A DNA stretch of 16,836 nucleotides from Massilia sp. UBA2604 (GTDB lineage Bacteria; Pseudomonadota; Gammaproteobacteria; Burkholderiales; Burkholderiaceae_D), in NCBI GenBank assembly GCA_002339265.1, contig DDKG01000113.1, positions 1 through 16,836 of the forward strand, in the 5' to 3' direction. The notes beneath the pieces were generated by a model. That model was not told the origin of the DNA, did no database searches, and saw only the letters and a program-made list of their open reading frames with translations. The translations under genes and the position numbers were made by a program. This document shows positions 1 to 6,504 of this stretch, one piece after another (position 1 is the stretch's first letter; each line of letters starts with the position of its first letter).

Positions 1-818
1 TCGTTGTTGAGCGCATGGCCCGATTTGTGCGCGGTATAGCTGGCCAGCAGCGGATGGCCGACCAGGTACAGGTCGCCGATCGCGTCCAGGATCTTGTGGC
101 GCACGAACTCGTCTTCATAGCGCAGGCCGTCGGTGTTCAGGATGCGGTACTCGTCCATCACGATCGCGTTCTCGAACGAGCCGCCGCGCGCCAGGCCCAT
201 GCCGCGCAGGCTTTCCACGTCCTGCATGAAGCCGAAGGTGCGGGCGCGCGCCACGTCGCGCACATAGGTGATGTCGCCGAAGTCGACGGTGGCGCGCTGC
301 ATGGTGCCGTCCACCGCCGGGTGGTTGAATTCGATGAAGAAGTCGAGCTTGTACCCGTTGTGCGGCGACAGGCGCGCCCATTTCTCGTTCGCGCCGCTGC
401 CCTGGCGCACTTCGACGTCCTTGATCACGCGGATGAACTTGCGCAGCGCATCCTGCTCTTCGACGCCGGCCTGCTGCAGCAGGAACACGAAGGACGATGC
501 CGAACCGTCCATGATCGGGATTTCCTCGGCCGTGACGTCGATGACGAGGTTGTCGATCCCGAGGCCGGCGCAGGCCGACATCACGTGCTCGACGGTCGAC
601 ACGCGGGCGGCGTCCTTGATCAGCACCGAGGCCATGCGGGTGTCGCCCACCACGTCGGCGGAGCTCGGGATGGCCACGATCGGGTCCATGTCGACGCGGC
701 GGAACACGATGCCGGTATCGGGCGCGGCCGGGCGCAGGGTCAGCTCGACCTTTCGGCCGGAGTGCAGGCCGACACCCGTGGTGCGGACCAGTTCCTTGAT
801 GGTTCGTTGTTTCAGCAT
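1..818 (-). CDS. lpxC: UDP-3-O-acyl-N-acetylglucosamine deacetylase LpxC (3' end cut by window edge)
   Basis: LpxC is the zinc-dependent deacetylase that removes acetate from UDP-3-O-acyl-GlcNAc, the committed cytoplasmic step of lipid A synthesis. I translated 272 codons from ATG at 818; the product begins [20 protein letters not shown], matching the usual LpxC N-terminus, and runs off the left edge inside the conserved GHALNN motif. By comparison with a family length of about 305 residues, some 35-40 C-terminal residues are missing. Visible active-site residues are His78 in STVEHV, His241 and Asp245 in [10 protein letters not shown] (zinc ligands), and His268 in GHALNN (general acid/base). 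No Shine-Dalgarno sequence precedes the ATG; instead a perfect TATAAT sits 6 bases upstream, so the message may be leaderless. A 61-base gap separates it from the EamA gene upstream. Identity is secure; only the mode of initiation is uncertain. Confidence 0.97.
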   Translation of the reverse strand, partial: MLKQRTIKELVRTTGVGLHSGRKVELTLRPAAPDTGIVFRRVDMDPIVAIPSSADVVGDTRMASVLIKDAARVSTVEHVMSACAGLGIDNLVIDVTAEEIPIMDGSASSFVFLLQQAGVEEQDALRKFIRVIKDVEVRQGSGANEKWARLSPHNGYKLDFFIEFNHPAVDGTMQRATVDFGDITYVRDVARARTFGFMQDVESLRGMGLARGGSFENAIVMDEYRILNTDGLRYEDEFVRHKILDAIGDLYLVGHPLLASYTAHKSGHALNN

Positions 819-824
819 GGGCCG

Positions 825-830
825 ATTATA
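825..830 (-). promoter_or_regulatory. candidate -10 box of lpxC
   Basis: On the minus strand the hexamer TATAAT, an exact match to the sigma-70 -10 consensus, ends 6 bases before the lpxC ATG at 818. No good -35 hexamer lies 16-18 bases upstream (CAGCGC at 17 bases) and there is no TGn extension. If this box is used, transcription would begin at or within a base or two of the start codon. The match could be chance, but it is the only AT-rich stretch in the 61-base gap. Confidence 0.45.
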
Positions 831-879
831 GCCCAGCGTTTACGACGGCGCTGTCGCCCCCCTCCGATTGGCGGGGCGG

Positions 880-1773
880 CTAAGGATGTTCCGCTTCGAC
901 GTGGTCTTTTTCGTGGCGGATCAGATACAGGCCGCTGCCGATGATGATGGACGCGCCGACCAGCGTCCAGCCGTCGGGCAGCGCGCGCCACAGCAGCCAG
1001 TCCAGGCCCACGCCCCAGGCCAGGGCCGAATATTCGAACGGCGCCACGCTCGAGGCCTCGCCGCGCGAAAACGCTTCGGTGATCGCCAGCTGGCCGATGA
1101 AGCCCGACACCGCCAGGCCGCACAGCAGCGGAATCTCGGCGGCGGGAATCGGCACCCAGTTCGGCGCCGCCAGCAGGCCGGCGCCGATCGCGATCATGAC
1201 GATCAGCCAGAACACCGTGTGTTCGCTGCGGTCGCTGCGCGCCAGCACCCGCACCGTGATCGCCGAGATGGCGTAGCAGCTCGCCGCGCCCAGCACCGCC
1301 AGGCCGCCGATGGTGAGGAAACCCGCGCCATCCGGGCGCAATACCACCAGCACGCCGCCCAGGCCGACGCCGATGGCCAGCCAGCGCGCCGGGTCGACCC
1401 GCTCCTTCAGCATCAACACCGACAGCGCCGTGATCAGGGCCGGCGCGATGAAGAAGATCGAATAGGCCTCGGCCAGCGACAGTTTCTTAAGGCCGAAGGC
1501 GAACAGGGCCAGCATCAGGATCCCGAGCACGCCGCGCAGGACGTGCATCGGCCAGCGCACCCGGAAGATCCCCGTGAACGCGCCGCGCCAGGCCACGTAG
1601 GCGGCGATCAGCGGCAGCGAGCAAATGGCGCGCAGCGCCGCCACCTGCAGCGCCGGATAGCGCTCGGCCAGCAGCTTCATCGCCGTGTCCATCAGGGCGA
1701 ACATGAAGACGGCAAGCAGCATCGCATAGATGCTGTAGAGTTTGCGGCCGCGCGCGGTTGCCGCCATTTTCAC
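880..1773 (-). CDS. EamA/DMT-family inner-membrane transporter
   Basis: This is a 297-residue protein of the drug/metabolite transporter superfamily, with about ten hydrophobic segments arranged as two EamA repeats (roughly residues 17-146 and 156-288). The first helix carries the typical AMLLAVFMFALMDTAMK character and the fifth segment follows the conserved LAEAYSIFFIAPALITAL stretch. The C-terminus is a short charged cytoplasmic tail (RHEKDHVEAEHP). The family exports or imports small metabolites; the substrate cannot be read from the sequence. The start chosen is GTG at 1773, which overlaps the TGA of the GNAT gene (GTGA) and has GGAA about 8 bases upstream. ATG at 1767 (MAATARG) is an equally possible start two codons later. 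Overlap with the GNAT gene implies cotranscription. The stop is TAG at 882-880, with no convincing terminator before lpxC. Confidence 0.88.
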   Translation of the reverse strand: MKMAATARGRKLYSIYAMLLAVFMFALMDTAMKLLAERYPALQVAALRAICSLPLIAAYVAWRGAFTGIFRVRWPMHVLRGVLGILMLALFAFGLKKLSLAEAYSIFFIAPALITALSVLMLKERVDPARWLAIGVGLGGVLVVLRPDGAGFLTIGGLAVLGAASCYAISAITVRVLARSDRSEHTVFWLIVMIAIGAGLLAAPNWVPIPAAEIPLLCGLAVSGFIGQLAITEAFSRGEASSVAPFEYSALAWGVGLDWLLWRALPDGWTLVGASIIIGSGLYLIRHEKDHVEAEHP

Positions 1774-2219
1774 AGGCGCTTTTCCATGAACAGGCTGAGC
1801 GGATCCGGACGGTAGTCGCCGAACGGCTCGCAGCGGCTGAAGCCGACCTTCTCGTACAGCGCGATCGCGGCCGGCTGGTGGATGCCGGTTTCGAGCTTCA
1901 GTTCGGAAAGTCCCGACATGCGCGCGAACATCGCCAGGTGTTCCAGCAGCTTGCGTCCCGTCCCCAGGCCGCGGCGCGCCTCGTCGACGTACATGCGCTT
2001 CACTTCACCATAGGCCCCGCGGTTGGCCAGCGCCGCGCAGCCGACCGCCGCGCCGCCGATGTCGCGCGCTACGAGGAACAGGACGTCGCCTTTCAGCAGC
2101 GCGTCGATGTCGAGCAGATGGTTGCTCTCGGCCGGGTACAGCGCCGCGCAATAGGCGTCCAGCTTTGCCAGCATGGCCCGTACTTCGGGCTGGTCGGGGG
2201 TTTCGGCATTGATGATCAT
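1770..2219 (-). CDS. GNAT-family N-acetyltransferase (YsnE-like)
   Basis: This 149-residue single-domain GNAT enzyme is predicted to transfer an acetyl group from acetyl-CoA to an amine. The acetyl-CoA pyrophosphate loop is R83-x-x-G86-x-G88 within ARRGLGTGRKLL, following the beta-strand VKRMYVD. The second half has LKLETGIHQPAAIALYEKVGF and ends CEPFGDYRPDPLSLFMEKRL, which resembles the end of Bacillus YsnE-type acetyltransferases; the substrate is unknown. The start is ATG at 2219 (MIINAETPD), which fits the domain N-terminus. Immediately upstream is CCTCCTT, an anti-Shine-Dalgarno-like sequence, preceded by a perfect 22-base palindrome, so there is no visible ribosome binding site. An internal Met16 is too far into the fold to be attractive. 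The stop TGA overlaps the GTG start of the EamA transporter. Confidence 0.88.
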   Translation of the reverse strand: MIINAETPDQPEVRAMLAKLDAYCAALYPAESNHLLDIDALLKGDVLFLVARDIGGAAVGCAALANRGAYGEVKRMYVDEARRGLGTGRKLLEHLAMFARMSGLSELKLETGIHQPAAIALYEKVGFSRCEPFGDYRPDPLSLFMEKRL

Positions 2220-2226
2220 AAGGAGG

Positions 2227-2248
2227 AAACGGCGCCGCGGCGCCGTTT
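2227..2248 (-). terminator. perfect palindrome, probable terminator of the peroxiredoxin gene
   Basis: A 22-base perfect palindrome (core GGCGCCGCGGCGCC flanked by AAAC and GTTT) begins 27 bases after the peroxiredoxin stop codon. It can fold into a 9-bp GC-rich stem with a CGCG tetraloop. Read on the minus strand it is followed by TTTCCTCCTT, a poor but U-rich tail, and then directly by the ATG of the GNAT gene. A rho-independent terminator or attenuator is the simplest reading; a binding site for a dimeric regulator is the alternative. Confidence 0.5.
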
Positions 2249-2274
2249 TGTCGAGGTATGAATCCGTTTGGAGA

Positions 2275-2778
2275 TCAGCCGAGTTTCTGCAGCATCGTCT
2301 CGGCGCTCGACAGGTCGATGCCCTTGGCGTCGATGTCCAGGGTCTTGACCACGCCGTCTTCGACCAGCATCGAGTAGCGCTTCGAGCGCACGCCCATGCC
2401 GTGGGCCGAGAAGTCGTTGTCCAGGCCCAGTGCCTTGGTAAACGTGGCGTTGCCGTCGGCCATCATGCGCACGATGCCGGTGGCTTTCTGGTCGCGGCCC
2501 CAGGCGCCCATTACGAAGGCGTCGTTGACCGAGATGCACCAGATTTCGTCGACGCCCTTGGCCTTGATGGCGTCGGCGTGCTTGACGTAGCCCGGCACGT
2601 GCTGCACCGAGCAGCCCGGGGTGAAGGCGCCCGGCAGGCCGAAGATCACGATCTTCTTGCCTTTCACCAGATCCGCCACCTGGAAGGTGTTCGGACCCAG
2701 GCTGCAGCCTTCGGTTTCGTTCTCGATGAATTCCGCGAGGGTGCCTTCCGGCAGGCGGTCGCCGATCTGGATGGTCAT
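2275..2778 (-). CDS. peroxiredoxin, Prx5 family
   Basis: This is a 167-residue thiol peroxidase that reduces H2O2 and organic hydroperoxides in the cytoplasm. The peroxidatic motif is PGAFTPGCS with the reactive Cys56, in the Prx5-type context GLPGAFTPGCSVQHVPGY. The conserved WCISVNDAFVMGAWG stretch follows (Cys81 lies in it). Cys25 is the third cysteine; which one, if any, resolves the disulfide cannot be settled by eye. The start is ATG at 2778 (MTIQIGDRLPEG), fixed by an AGGAGA ribosome site 5 bases upstream. The frame stays open to 3021, but that extension reads through the REP-like repeat and is not coding. It lies downstream of the ftsZ terminator and so should have its own promoter. 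A palindrome 27 bases after the stop probably terminates it. Confidence 0.95.
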   Translation of the reverse strand: MTIQIGDRLPEGTLAEFIENETEGCSLGPNTFQVADLVKGKKIVIFGLPGAFTPGCSVQHVPGYVKHADAIKAKGVDEIWCISVNDAFVMGAWGRDQKATGIVRMMADGNATFTKALGLDNDFSAHGMGVRSKRYSMLVEDGVVKTLDIDAKGIDLSSAETMLQKLG

Positions 2779-2783
2779 GCTGT

Positions 2784-2789
2784 TCTCCT
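2784..2789 (-). promoter_or_regulatory. ribosome binding site of the peroxiredoxin gene
   Basis: AGGAGA on the minus strand lies 5 bases before ATG 2778. It decides the start against the much longer open frame that continues upstream through repeat DNA. Confidence 0.85.
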
Positions 2790-2812
2790 GTTGATGTTTT
2801 GTGAATCTTGCC

Positions 2813-2818
2813 ATTATC
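2813..2818 (-). promoter_or_regulatory. possible -10 box of the peroxiredoxin gene
   Basis: GATAAT (5 of 6 to TATAAT) on the minus strand lies 34 bases before the start codon, a sensible place given the ftsZ terminator upstream. No recognisable -35 hexamer stands at 16-18 bases (CAGCGC at 17), so this is a weak call. Confidence 0.25.
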
Positions 2819-2873
2819 GCCGATCCGGAGTGGATGCGCTGGCGATGACGACAAGTTGCAACCTGCGGCTTCT

Positions 2874-2984
2874 GCACGTCGTACCCGCGCAGGCGGGTAC
2901 CCAAGTTTGCTCGCGCTGCCTGCTGCGTTGAGCGCAGCGGCTGCGCGTCGGACTTAGGTACCCGCCTGCGCGGGTACGACGTGC
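2874..2984. repeat. pair of inverted REP-like palindromes (BIME-like element)
   Basis: Two 28-base arms, 2874-2901 and 2957-2984, are exact reverse complements. Each arm is itself a hairpin: GTACCCGC, loop GCAG, GCGGGTAC. Past one mismatch the pairing of the two arms continues a few more bases inward. Between them GCTGCG (2922-2927) and CGCAGC (2933-2938) form a third small stem with loop TTGAG. Translations through the arms read VPAQAGTQ and LGTRLRGYD, well-known artefacts of dispersed REP-like repeats in beta- and gammaproteobacteria. It sits in non-coding DNA between the ftsZ terminator and the peroxiredoxin. No transposase or target duplication is visible. It may stabilise mRNA 3' ends or bind proteins, but its function here is unknown. 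Confidence 0.85.
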
Positions 2985-3020
2985 TGACATCGGGGGTAAT
3001 GGATGATTTCGCGCTGCGCA

Positions 3021-3047
3021 AACAAAAAGGCCAGCTTGCGCTGGCCT
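3021..3047 (-). terminator. rho-independent terminator of ftsZ
   Basis: On the minus strand a perfect 8-bp stem (AGGCCAGC, loop GCAA, GCTGGCCT) starts 25 bases after the ftsZ stop codon and is followed by TTTTTGTT. This is the classic form of an intrinsic terminator and marks the end of the dcw transcription unit. Confidence 0.93.
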
Positions 3048-3072
3048 CTTCATTGCGAACTACCGACTTCGA

Positions 3073-4272
3073 TCAGTCAGCCTGCTTGCGCAGGAAGGCC
3101 GGGATGTCGTAGGTCTCGACGCCGTTGCGCTGCATCGCCTGCACCTGCTCCGATGCCTGCTCGCGGCGCCACACGGCCGGCTGCTTCATGCCGCCCAGGG
3201 CGTCGGCGCTGGCCTTGCCCGCGGTCAGGCCGCCGGCGACTGCCGCCGCGCCCTGCATCACCGGCGCGTCGTAGGTGCCGGTGCGCAGCTGCTGCTGCGG
3301 CTGGACCAGCTGGATCGACTTCTTGTTCTTGCCCAGGCCCGTCGCGACCACGGTCACGCGGATCTCGTCGCCCATCGCGTCGTCGTAGGCGATACCCTGG
3401 GCGATCGAGGCGTCCGGCGCCGCGAAGGCGCGCACGGCGGCCATGACTTCCTTGATTTCCTTACCTTTCAGGCCACGGCTGGCGGTCACGTTGACCAGCA
3501 CACCCTTGGCGCCCGACAGGTCGATGCCGTCCAGCAGCGGCGAAGCCACGGCCTGTTCGGCGGCGATGCGTGCGCGATCGACGCCGGCGGCGGTCGCGGT
3601 GCCCATCATGGCCTTGCCCTGCTCGCCCATGATCGTCTTGACGTCGTTGAAGTCGACGTTGATGTGGCCCGGCACGTTGATGATCTCGGCGATGCCGGCC
3701 ACCGCGTTGTTGAGCACATCGTCCGCGTGCTTCATCCAGTCGAGCATCGATTCGTCTTCGTAGATGTCTTCCAGTTTTTCGTTGAGGATGACGATCAGGG
3801 AGTCGACGTGCTTGGTCAGTTCTTCCAGGCCCTCCTCGGCCACGTCCATGCACTTCTGGCCTTCGTACGAGAACGGCTTGGAGACAACGGCCACGGTCAG
3901 CGCGCCCATGGTCTTGGCCACTTCGGCCACGATCGGCGCGGCGCCGGTGCCGGTGCCGCCGCCCATGCCGGCGGCGATGAAGACCATGTGCGCGCCGCGC
4001 AGGGCATCCTCGATGCGCGAGCGCGACTGCTCGGCCAGTTGGCGGCCGACCTCGGGACGCATCCCCGCGCCCAGGCCGGAGTCGCCGATCTGGATGATGT
4101 TGTTGGCGCTGGAAACCGCCAGGGCCTGCGCGTCCGTGTTTGCGGCGATGAACTCGACACCGGACACACCTTTATTGATCATGTGCTGAACCGCGTTGCC
4201 GCCGGCGCCGCCGACGCCCACGACCTTGATCACGGTTCCCAGTGCTGCGTTATCGACCATATCGAACTCCAT
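3073..4272 (-). CDS. ftsZ: cell division protein FtsZ
   Basis: FtsZ is the tubulin-like GTPase that forms the Z ring. The 399-residue product has the N-terminal nucleotide motif GVGGAGGNAVQHM (from residue 19), the tubulin signature GGGTGTG at 104-110, and the T7 synergy loop NVDFNDVK (205-212) whose Asp207 and Asp210 complete the active site of the next subunit. A variable linker of roughly 65 residues follows, then the C-terminal peptide DIPAFLRKQAD, which docks onto FtsA and other partners. The start is ATG at 4272 (MEFDMVDNAALG) because AGGGAG lies 6 bases upstream and the N-terminus fits the family; the frame remains open to 4341. It is the last gene of the dcw block, separated from ftsA by 142 bases and closed by a strong terminator. 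Confidence 0.98.
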   Translation of the reverse strand: MEFDMVDNAALGTVIKVVGVGGAGGNAVQHMINKGVSGVEFIAANTDAQALAVSSANNIIQIGDSGLGAGMRPEVGRQLAEQSRSRIEDALRGAHMVFIAAGMGGGTGTGAAPIVAEVAKTMGALTVAVVSKPFSYEGQKCMDVAEEGLEELTKHVDSLIVILNEKLEDIYEDESMLDWMKHADDVLNNAVAGIAEIINVPGHINVDFNDVKTIMGEQGKAMMGTATAAGVDRARIAAEQAVASPLLDGIDLSGAKGVLVNVTASRGLKGKEIKEVMAAVRAFAAPDASIAQGIAYDDAMGDEIRVTVVATGLGKNKKSIQLVQPQQQLRTGTYDAPVMQGAAAVAGGLTAGKASADALGGMKQPAVWRREQASEQVQAMQRNGVETYDIPAFLRKQAD

Positions 4273-4414
4273 GATGAACTCCCTATTTTCAGAATGCGGT
4301 TCCAGGGAAGAGGCCTTGGCGTTATTGGTTCGCTGCCTCAAACCGGTAACTGCGATTGTATTTAAAAACCTTGTACCCGTGACGAATTTTTACAACTGAA
4401 TTTGTTACCAAAGC
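4273..4414 (-). promoter_or_regulatory. ftsA-ftsZ intergenic region, probable ftsZ promoter and leader
   Basis: This 142-base gap is the only sizeable non-coding stretch inside the dcw block and is clearly AT-richer than its surroundings. On the minus strand it holds TTTTTAAATACAATCG, with TACAAT (4360-4355) matching the -10 consensus at 5 of 6 positions; no good -35 box stands 17 bases upstream (TCACGG). The ribosome site AGGGAG (4284-4279) lies at its downstream end. A separate ftsZ promoter would let FtsZ be made in excess of FtsQ and FtsA, as is known in other bacteria. The exact promoter is not established. Confidence 0.45.
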
Positions 4415-5647
4415 TTAGAAATTCCCTGCTATCCATTCTTTCATTCGCTGCCAGACCGCCTTCACCGACCCGTCCTGGCGCGTGACGATGTGTCCGCGCA
4501 GGTACTGCTTCTTCGCTTCGAGCAGCAGGCCGAGCACCGTCGCATAGCGCGGGCTGCGTACCACGTCGGCCAGCTGGCCCCGATAGTCCGGGGTGCCGAG
4601 GCGCGCGGGCTTGAGGAAGATGTCTTCCGCCATCTCGATCATGCCCGGCATGATGGAGCTGCCGCCCGTCAGCACGATGCCCGAGGACAGCACGCCTTCG
4701 TAGCCCGATTCGCGCACGGCCTGGTGGACCATGGCGAACAGTTCTTCCACCCGGGGCTCGATCACGGCTGCGAGGGCCTGGCGCGACAATGCGCGCGGGC
4801 CGCGGTCGCCGAGACCTGGCACTTCGAGCGTCTCGCCCGGATCGGCCAATACCTGCTTGGCCACGCCGTAGCGGATCTTGATGTCCTCCGCCTCGCCGGT
4901 CGGCGTGCGCAAGGCCATTGCGATGTCACTGGTGATCTGGTCGCCGGCGATCGGGATGACCGCCGTGTGGCGAATCGCGCCGTCCGAGAACACCGCGATG
5001 TCGGTGGTGCCGCCGCCGATGTCGATCAGGACCACGCCCAGTTCTTTTTCGTCGACCGTCAGCACCGCGTCGGCGGACGCCATCGGCTGCAGGATCAGGT
5101 CCGAGACCTCGAGTCCGCAACGGCGCACGCACTTTACAATATTTTGTACCGCGGACACCGCACCGGTGACGATGTGCACCCGTACTTCCAGGCGGATGCC
5201 GCTCATGCCGATCGGCTCGCGCACGTCTTCCTGGTTGTCGACGATGAATTCCTGCGGCACCGTGTGCAGCAGTTGCTGGTCGGTCGGGATGTTGACCGCC
5301 TTGGCGGTCTCGATCACGCGCGCCACGTCGGTGGCCGTCACTTCCTTGTCCTTGATCGCCACCATCCCGCTCGAATTGAACGAGCGGATATGGCTGCCGG
5401 CGATGCCAGCGTAGACGTTGCGGATCTTGCAGTCCGCCATCAGCTCGGCTTCCTCGAGCGCGCGCTGGATCGATTCGACCGTGGCCTCGATGTTGACGAC
5501 CACGCCCTTCTTCAATCCTTTCGACTCGTGCTGACCGAGCCCGATCACCTCGTGGCGTCCGTCGGACATCACTTCGGCGACCACGGCCACCACCTTGGAG
5601 GTGCCGATGTCGAGGCCGACGATCAGGTTTTTCGCGTCTTTTGTCAT
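4415..5647 (-). CDS. ftsA: cell division protein FtsA
   Basis: FtsA is the actin-like ATPase that anchors FtsZ filaments to the inner membrane and recruits later divisome proteins. The 410-residue protein has the phosphate-1 loop VGLDIGTSKVV (10-20), the phosphate-2 motif LIDIGGGTTDIAVF (207-220) and the adenosine motif SSGIVLTGGSSIMPGM (321-336). Residues from about 84 to 162 correspond to the 1C/SHS2 subdomain typical of FtsA. The C-terminus (SVKAVWQRMKEWIAGNF) is an amphipathic helix, the membrane-targeting sequence. The start is ATG at 5647, 14 bases after the ftsQ stop, with only a weak AGG about 10 bases upstream. The length is normal for the family, the stop is TAA, and 142 non-coding bases follow before ftsZ. 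Confidence 0.98.
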   Translation of the reverse strand: MTKDAKNLIVGLDIGTSKVVAVVAEVMSDGRHEVIGLGQHESKGLKKGVVVNIEATVESIQRALEEAELMADCKIRNVYAGIAGSHIRSFNSSGMVAIKDKEVTATDVARVIETAKAVNIPTDQQLLHTVPQEFIVDNQEDVREPIGMSGIRLEVRVHIVTGAVSAVQNIVKCVRRCGLEVSDLILQPMASADAVLTVDEKELGVVLIDIGGGTTDIAVFSDGAIRHTAVIPIAGDQITSDIAMALRTPTGEAEDIKIRYGVAKQVLADPGETLEVPGLGDRGPRALSRQALAAVIEPRVEELFAMVHQAVRESGYEGVLSSGIVLTGGSSIMPGMIEMAEDIFLKPARLGTPDYRGQLADVVRSPRYATVLGLLLEAKKQYLRGHIVTRQDGSVKAVWQRMKEWIAGNF

Positions 5648-5661
5648 TGCTGTTCGCCTGC

Positions 5662-6498
5662 TCAGATTTGCTTGGTTGTTTTATTGGGTGTTGCGTGTTT
5701 TGCTTCTTTGGGCTTCTTCGCCGCCTTGACCGGCTTGGTCGCATCAAGCGGCACGGTCAATGCCGCCGACGACAGGGCCAGTCCGTTCGGGTAGCGCATA
5801 TCGATCGTGTCGATACGGCCCTCCTGCAGCCGCGCCACCAGCTGCGGATAGACGCCGACCAGGCGCTGCACGCGCTTCTTCAGCGTGTTGCGATCCTGCT
5901 CGCGTCCCAGCGCGACGCTCATGCCGTTGTCCAGCTTCACGGTCCAGGCATACCGGTTGGACAGCGACAGCTCCTGCGGCACCAGCTCCACCTGCGCGAA
6001 CGCCGTGCGCAGTTCGTTGAAGCGGGCCAGCACTTCCTTCTCGCTGCCGACCGGACCATCGAAGGCCGGCAGCGCCTGTTCATCCTCGGTCTCGGCCACG
6101 TTGGCGGTGAACACATCGCCCTTCACCGACAGCAGGCGGCCGTCCTCGCCCCAGGTGCCGAGGGCCTCGTGTTCCTCGACCTCGACCACCAGCGCATTGG
6201 GCCACTCGCGGCGCACGGTGGCGCGGCGCACCCAGGGCACGGTTTCGAAGGTCGCGCGCACCTGTTCCAGGTCCGCGGTGAAGAAGTTGCCGCGGATCTT
6301 GCCGAGCACGCCGTTGCGCACGGTGAGTTCGTTCACGTGCTTCAACTCGATCCCGTACATGCTCTCCACCGTCACCGACCCGAGCGAAAACATCGGACGC
6401 TGCGACAGCCACCACACGCCCGAGATCAAGGCGGCGAGCACCGTCACCGCCGTCAGGAAACTGGCGGTCGCGTTGAGGGCCCGGACGTCATGCCACAT
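5662..6498 (-). CDS. ftsQ: cell division protein FtsQ
   Basis: FtsQ is the bitopic inner-membrane protein that links FtsA/FtsZ to the FtsBL and FtsWI complexes. The 278-residue product has a short cytoplasmic N-terminus, one transmembrane helix (about 10-31), a POTRA domain (about 36-108, starting FSLGSVTVES) and a periplasmic beta domain. It ends in an unusual Lys/Ala/Pro-rich tail from about residue 252 (KPVKAAKKPKEAKHATPNK). The start is ATG at 6498 (MWHDVRALNA), six bases after the ddl stop; AAGGA lies about 11 bases upstream inside the end of ddl. The position between ddl and ftsA is the standard dcw order. The tail lies beyond the FtsB-binding region and its role is not known. Confidence 0.95.
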   Translation of the reverse strand: MWHDVRALNATASFLTAVTVLAALISGVWWLSQRPMFSLGSVTVESMYGIELKHVNELTVRNGVLGKIRGNFFTADLEQVRATFETVPWVRRATVRREWPNALVVEVEEHEALGTWGEDGRLLSVKGDVFTANVAETEDEQALPAFDGPVGSEKEVLARFNELRTAFAQVELVPQELSLSNRYAWTVKLDNGMSVALGREQDRNTLKKRVQRLVGVYPQLVARLQEGRIDTIDMRYPNGLALSSAALTVPLDATKPVKAAKKPKEAKHATPNKTTKQI

Positions 6499-6504
6499 CG
6501 TTCG

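Noticed and set aside
855..878. Possible terminator after the EamA gene (CGCCCC paired with GGGGCG).
   Set aside because: The stem is interrupted by an internal loop, overlaps the edge of the stop region, and no T-tract follows on the minus strand.
2874..2984. CRISPR array or insertion sequence.
   Set aside because: There are only two arms in inverted orientation, no direct repeats with spacers, no transposase and no visible target-site duplication.
2779..3021. N-terminal extension of the peroxiredoxin by 81 residues.
   Set aside because: It reads through the REP-like repeat and promoter region; the AGGAGA site and family N-terminus place the start at 2778.
4273..4341. 23-residue N-terminal extension of FtsZ.
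   Set aside because: The added residues have no FtsZ character and would place the AGGAG-like site inside the gene; ATG 4272 has AGGGAG at correct spacing.
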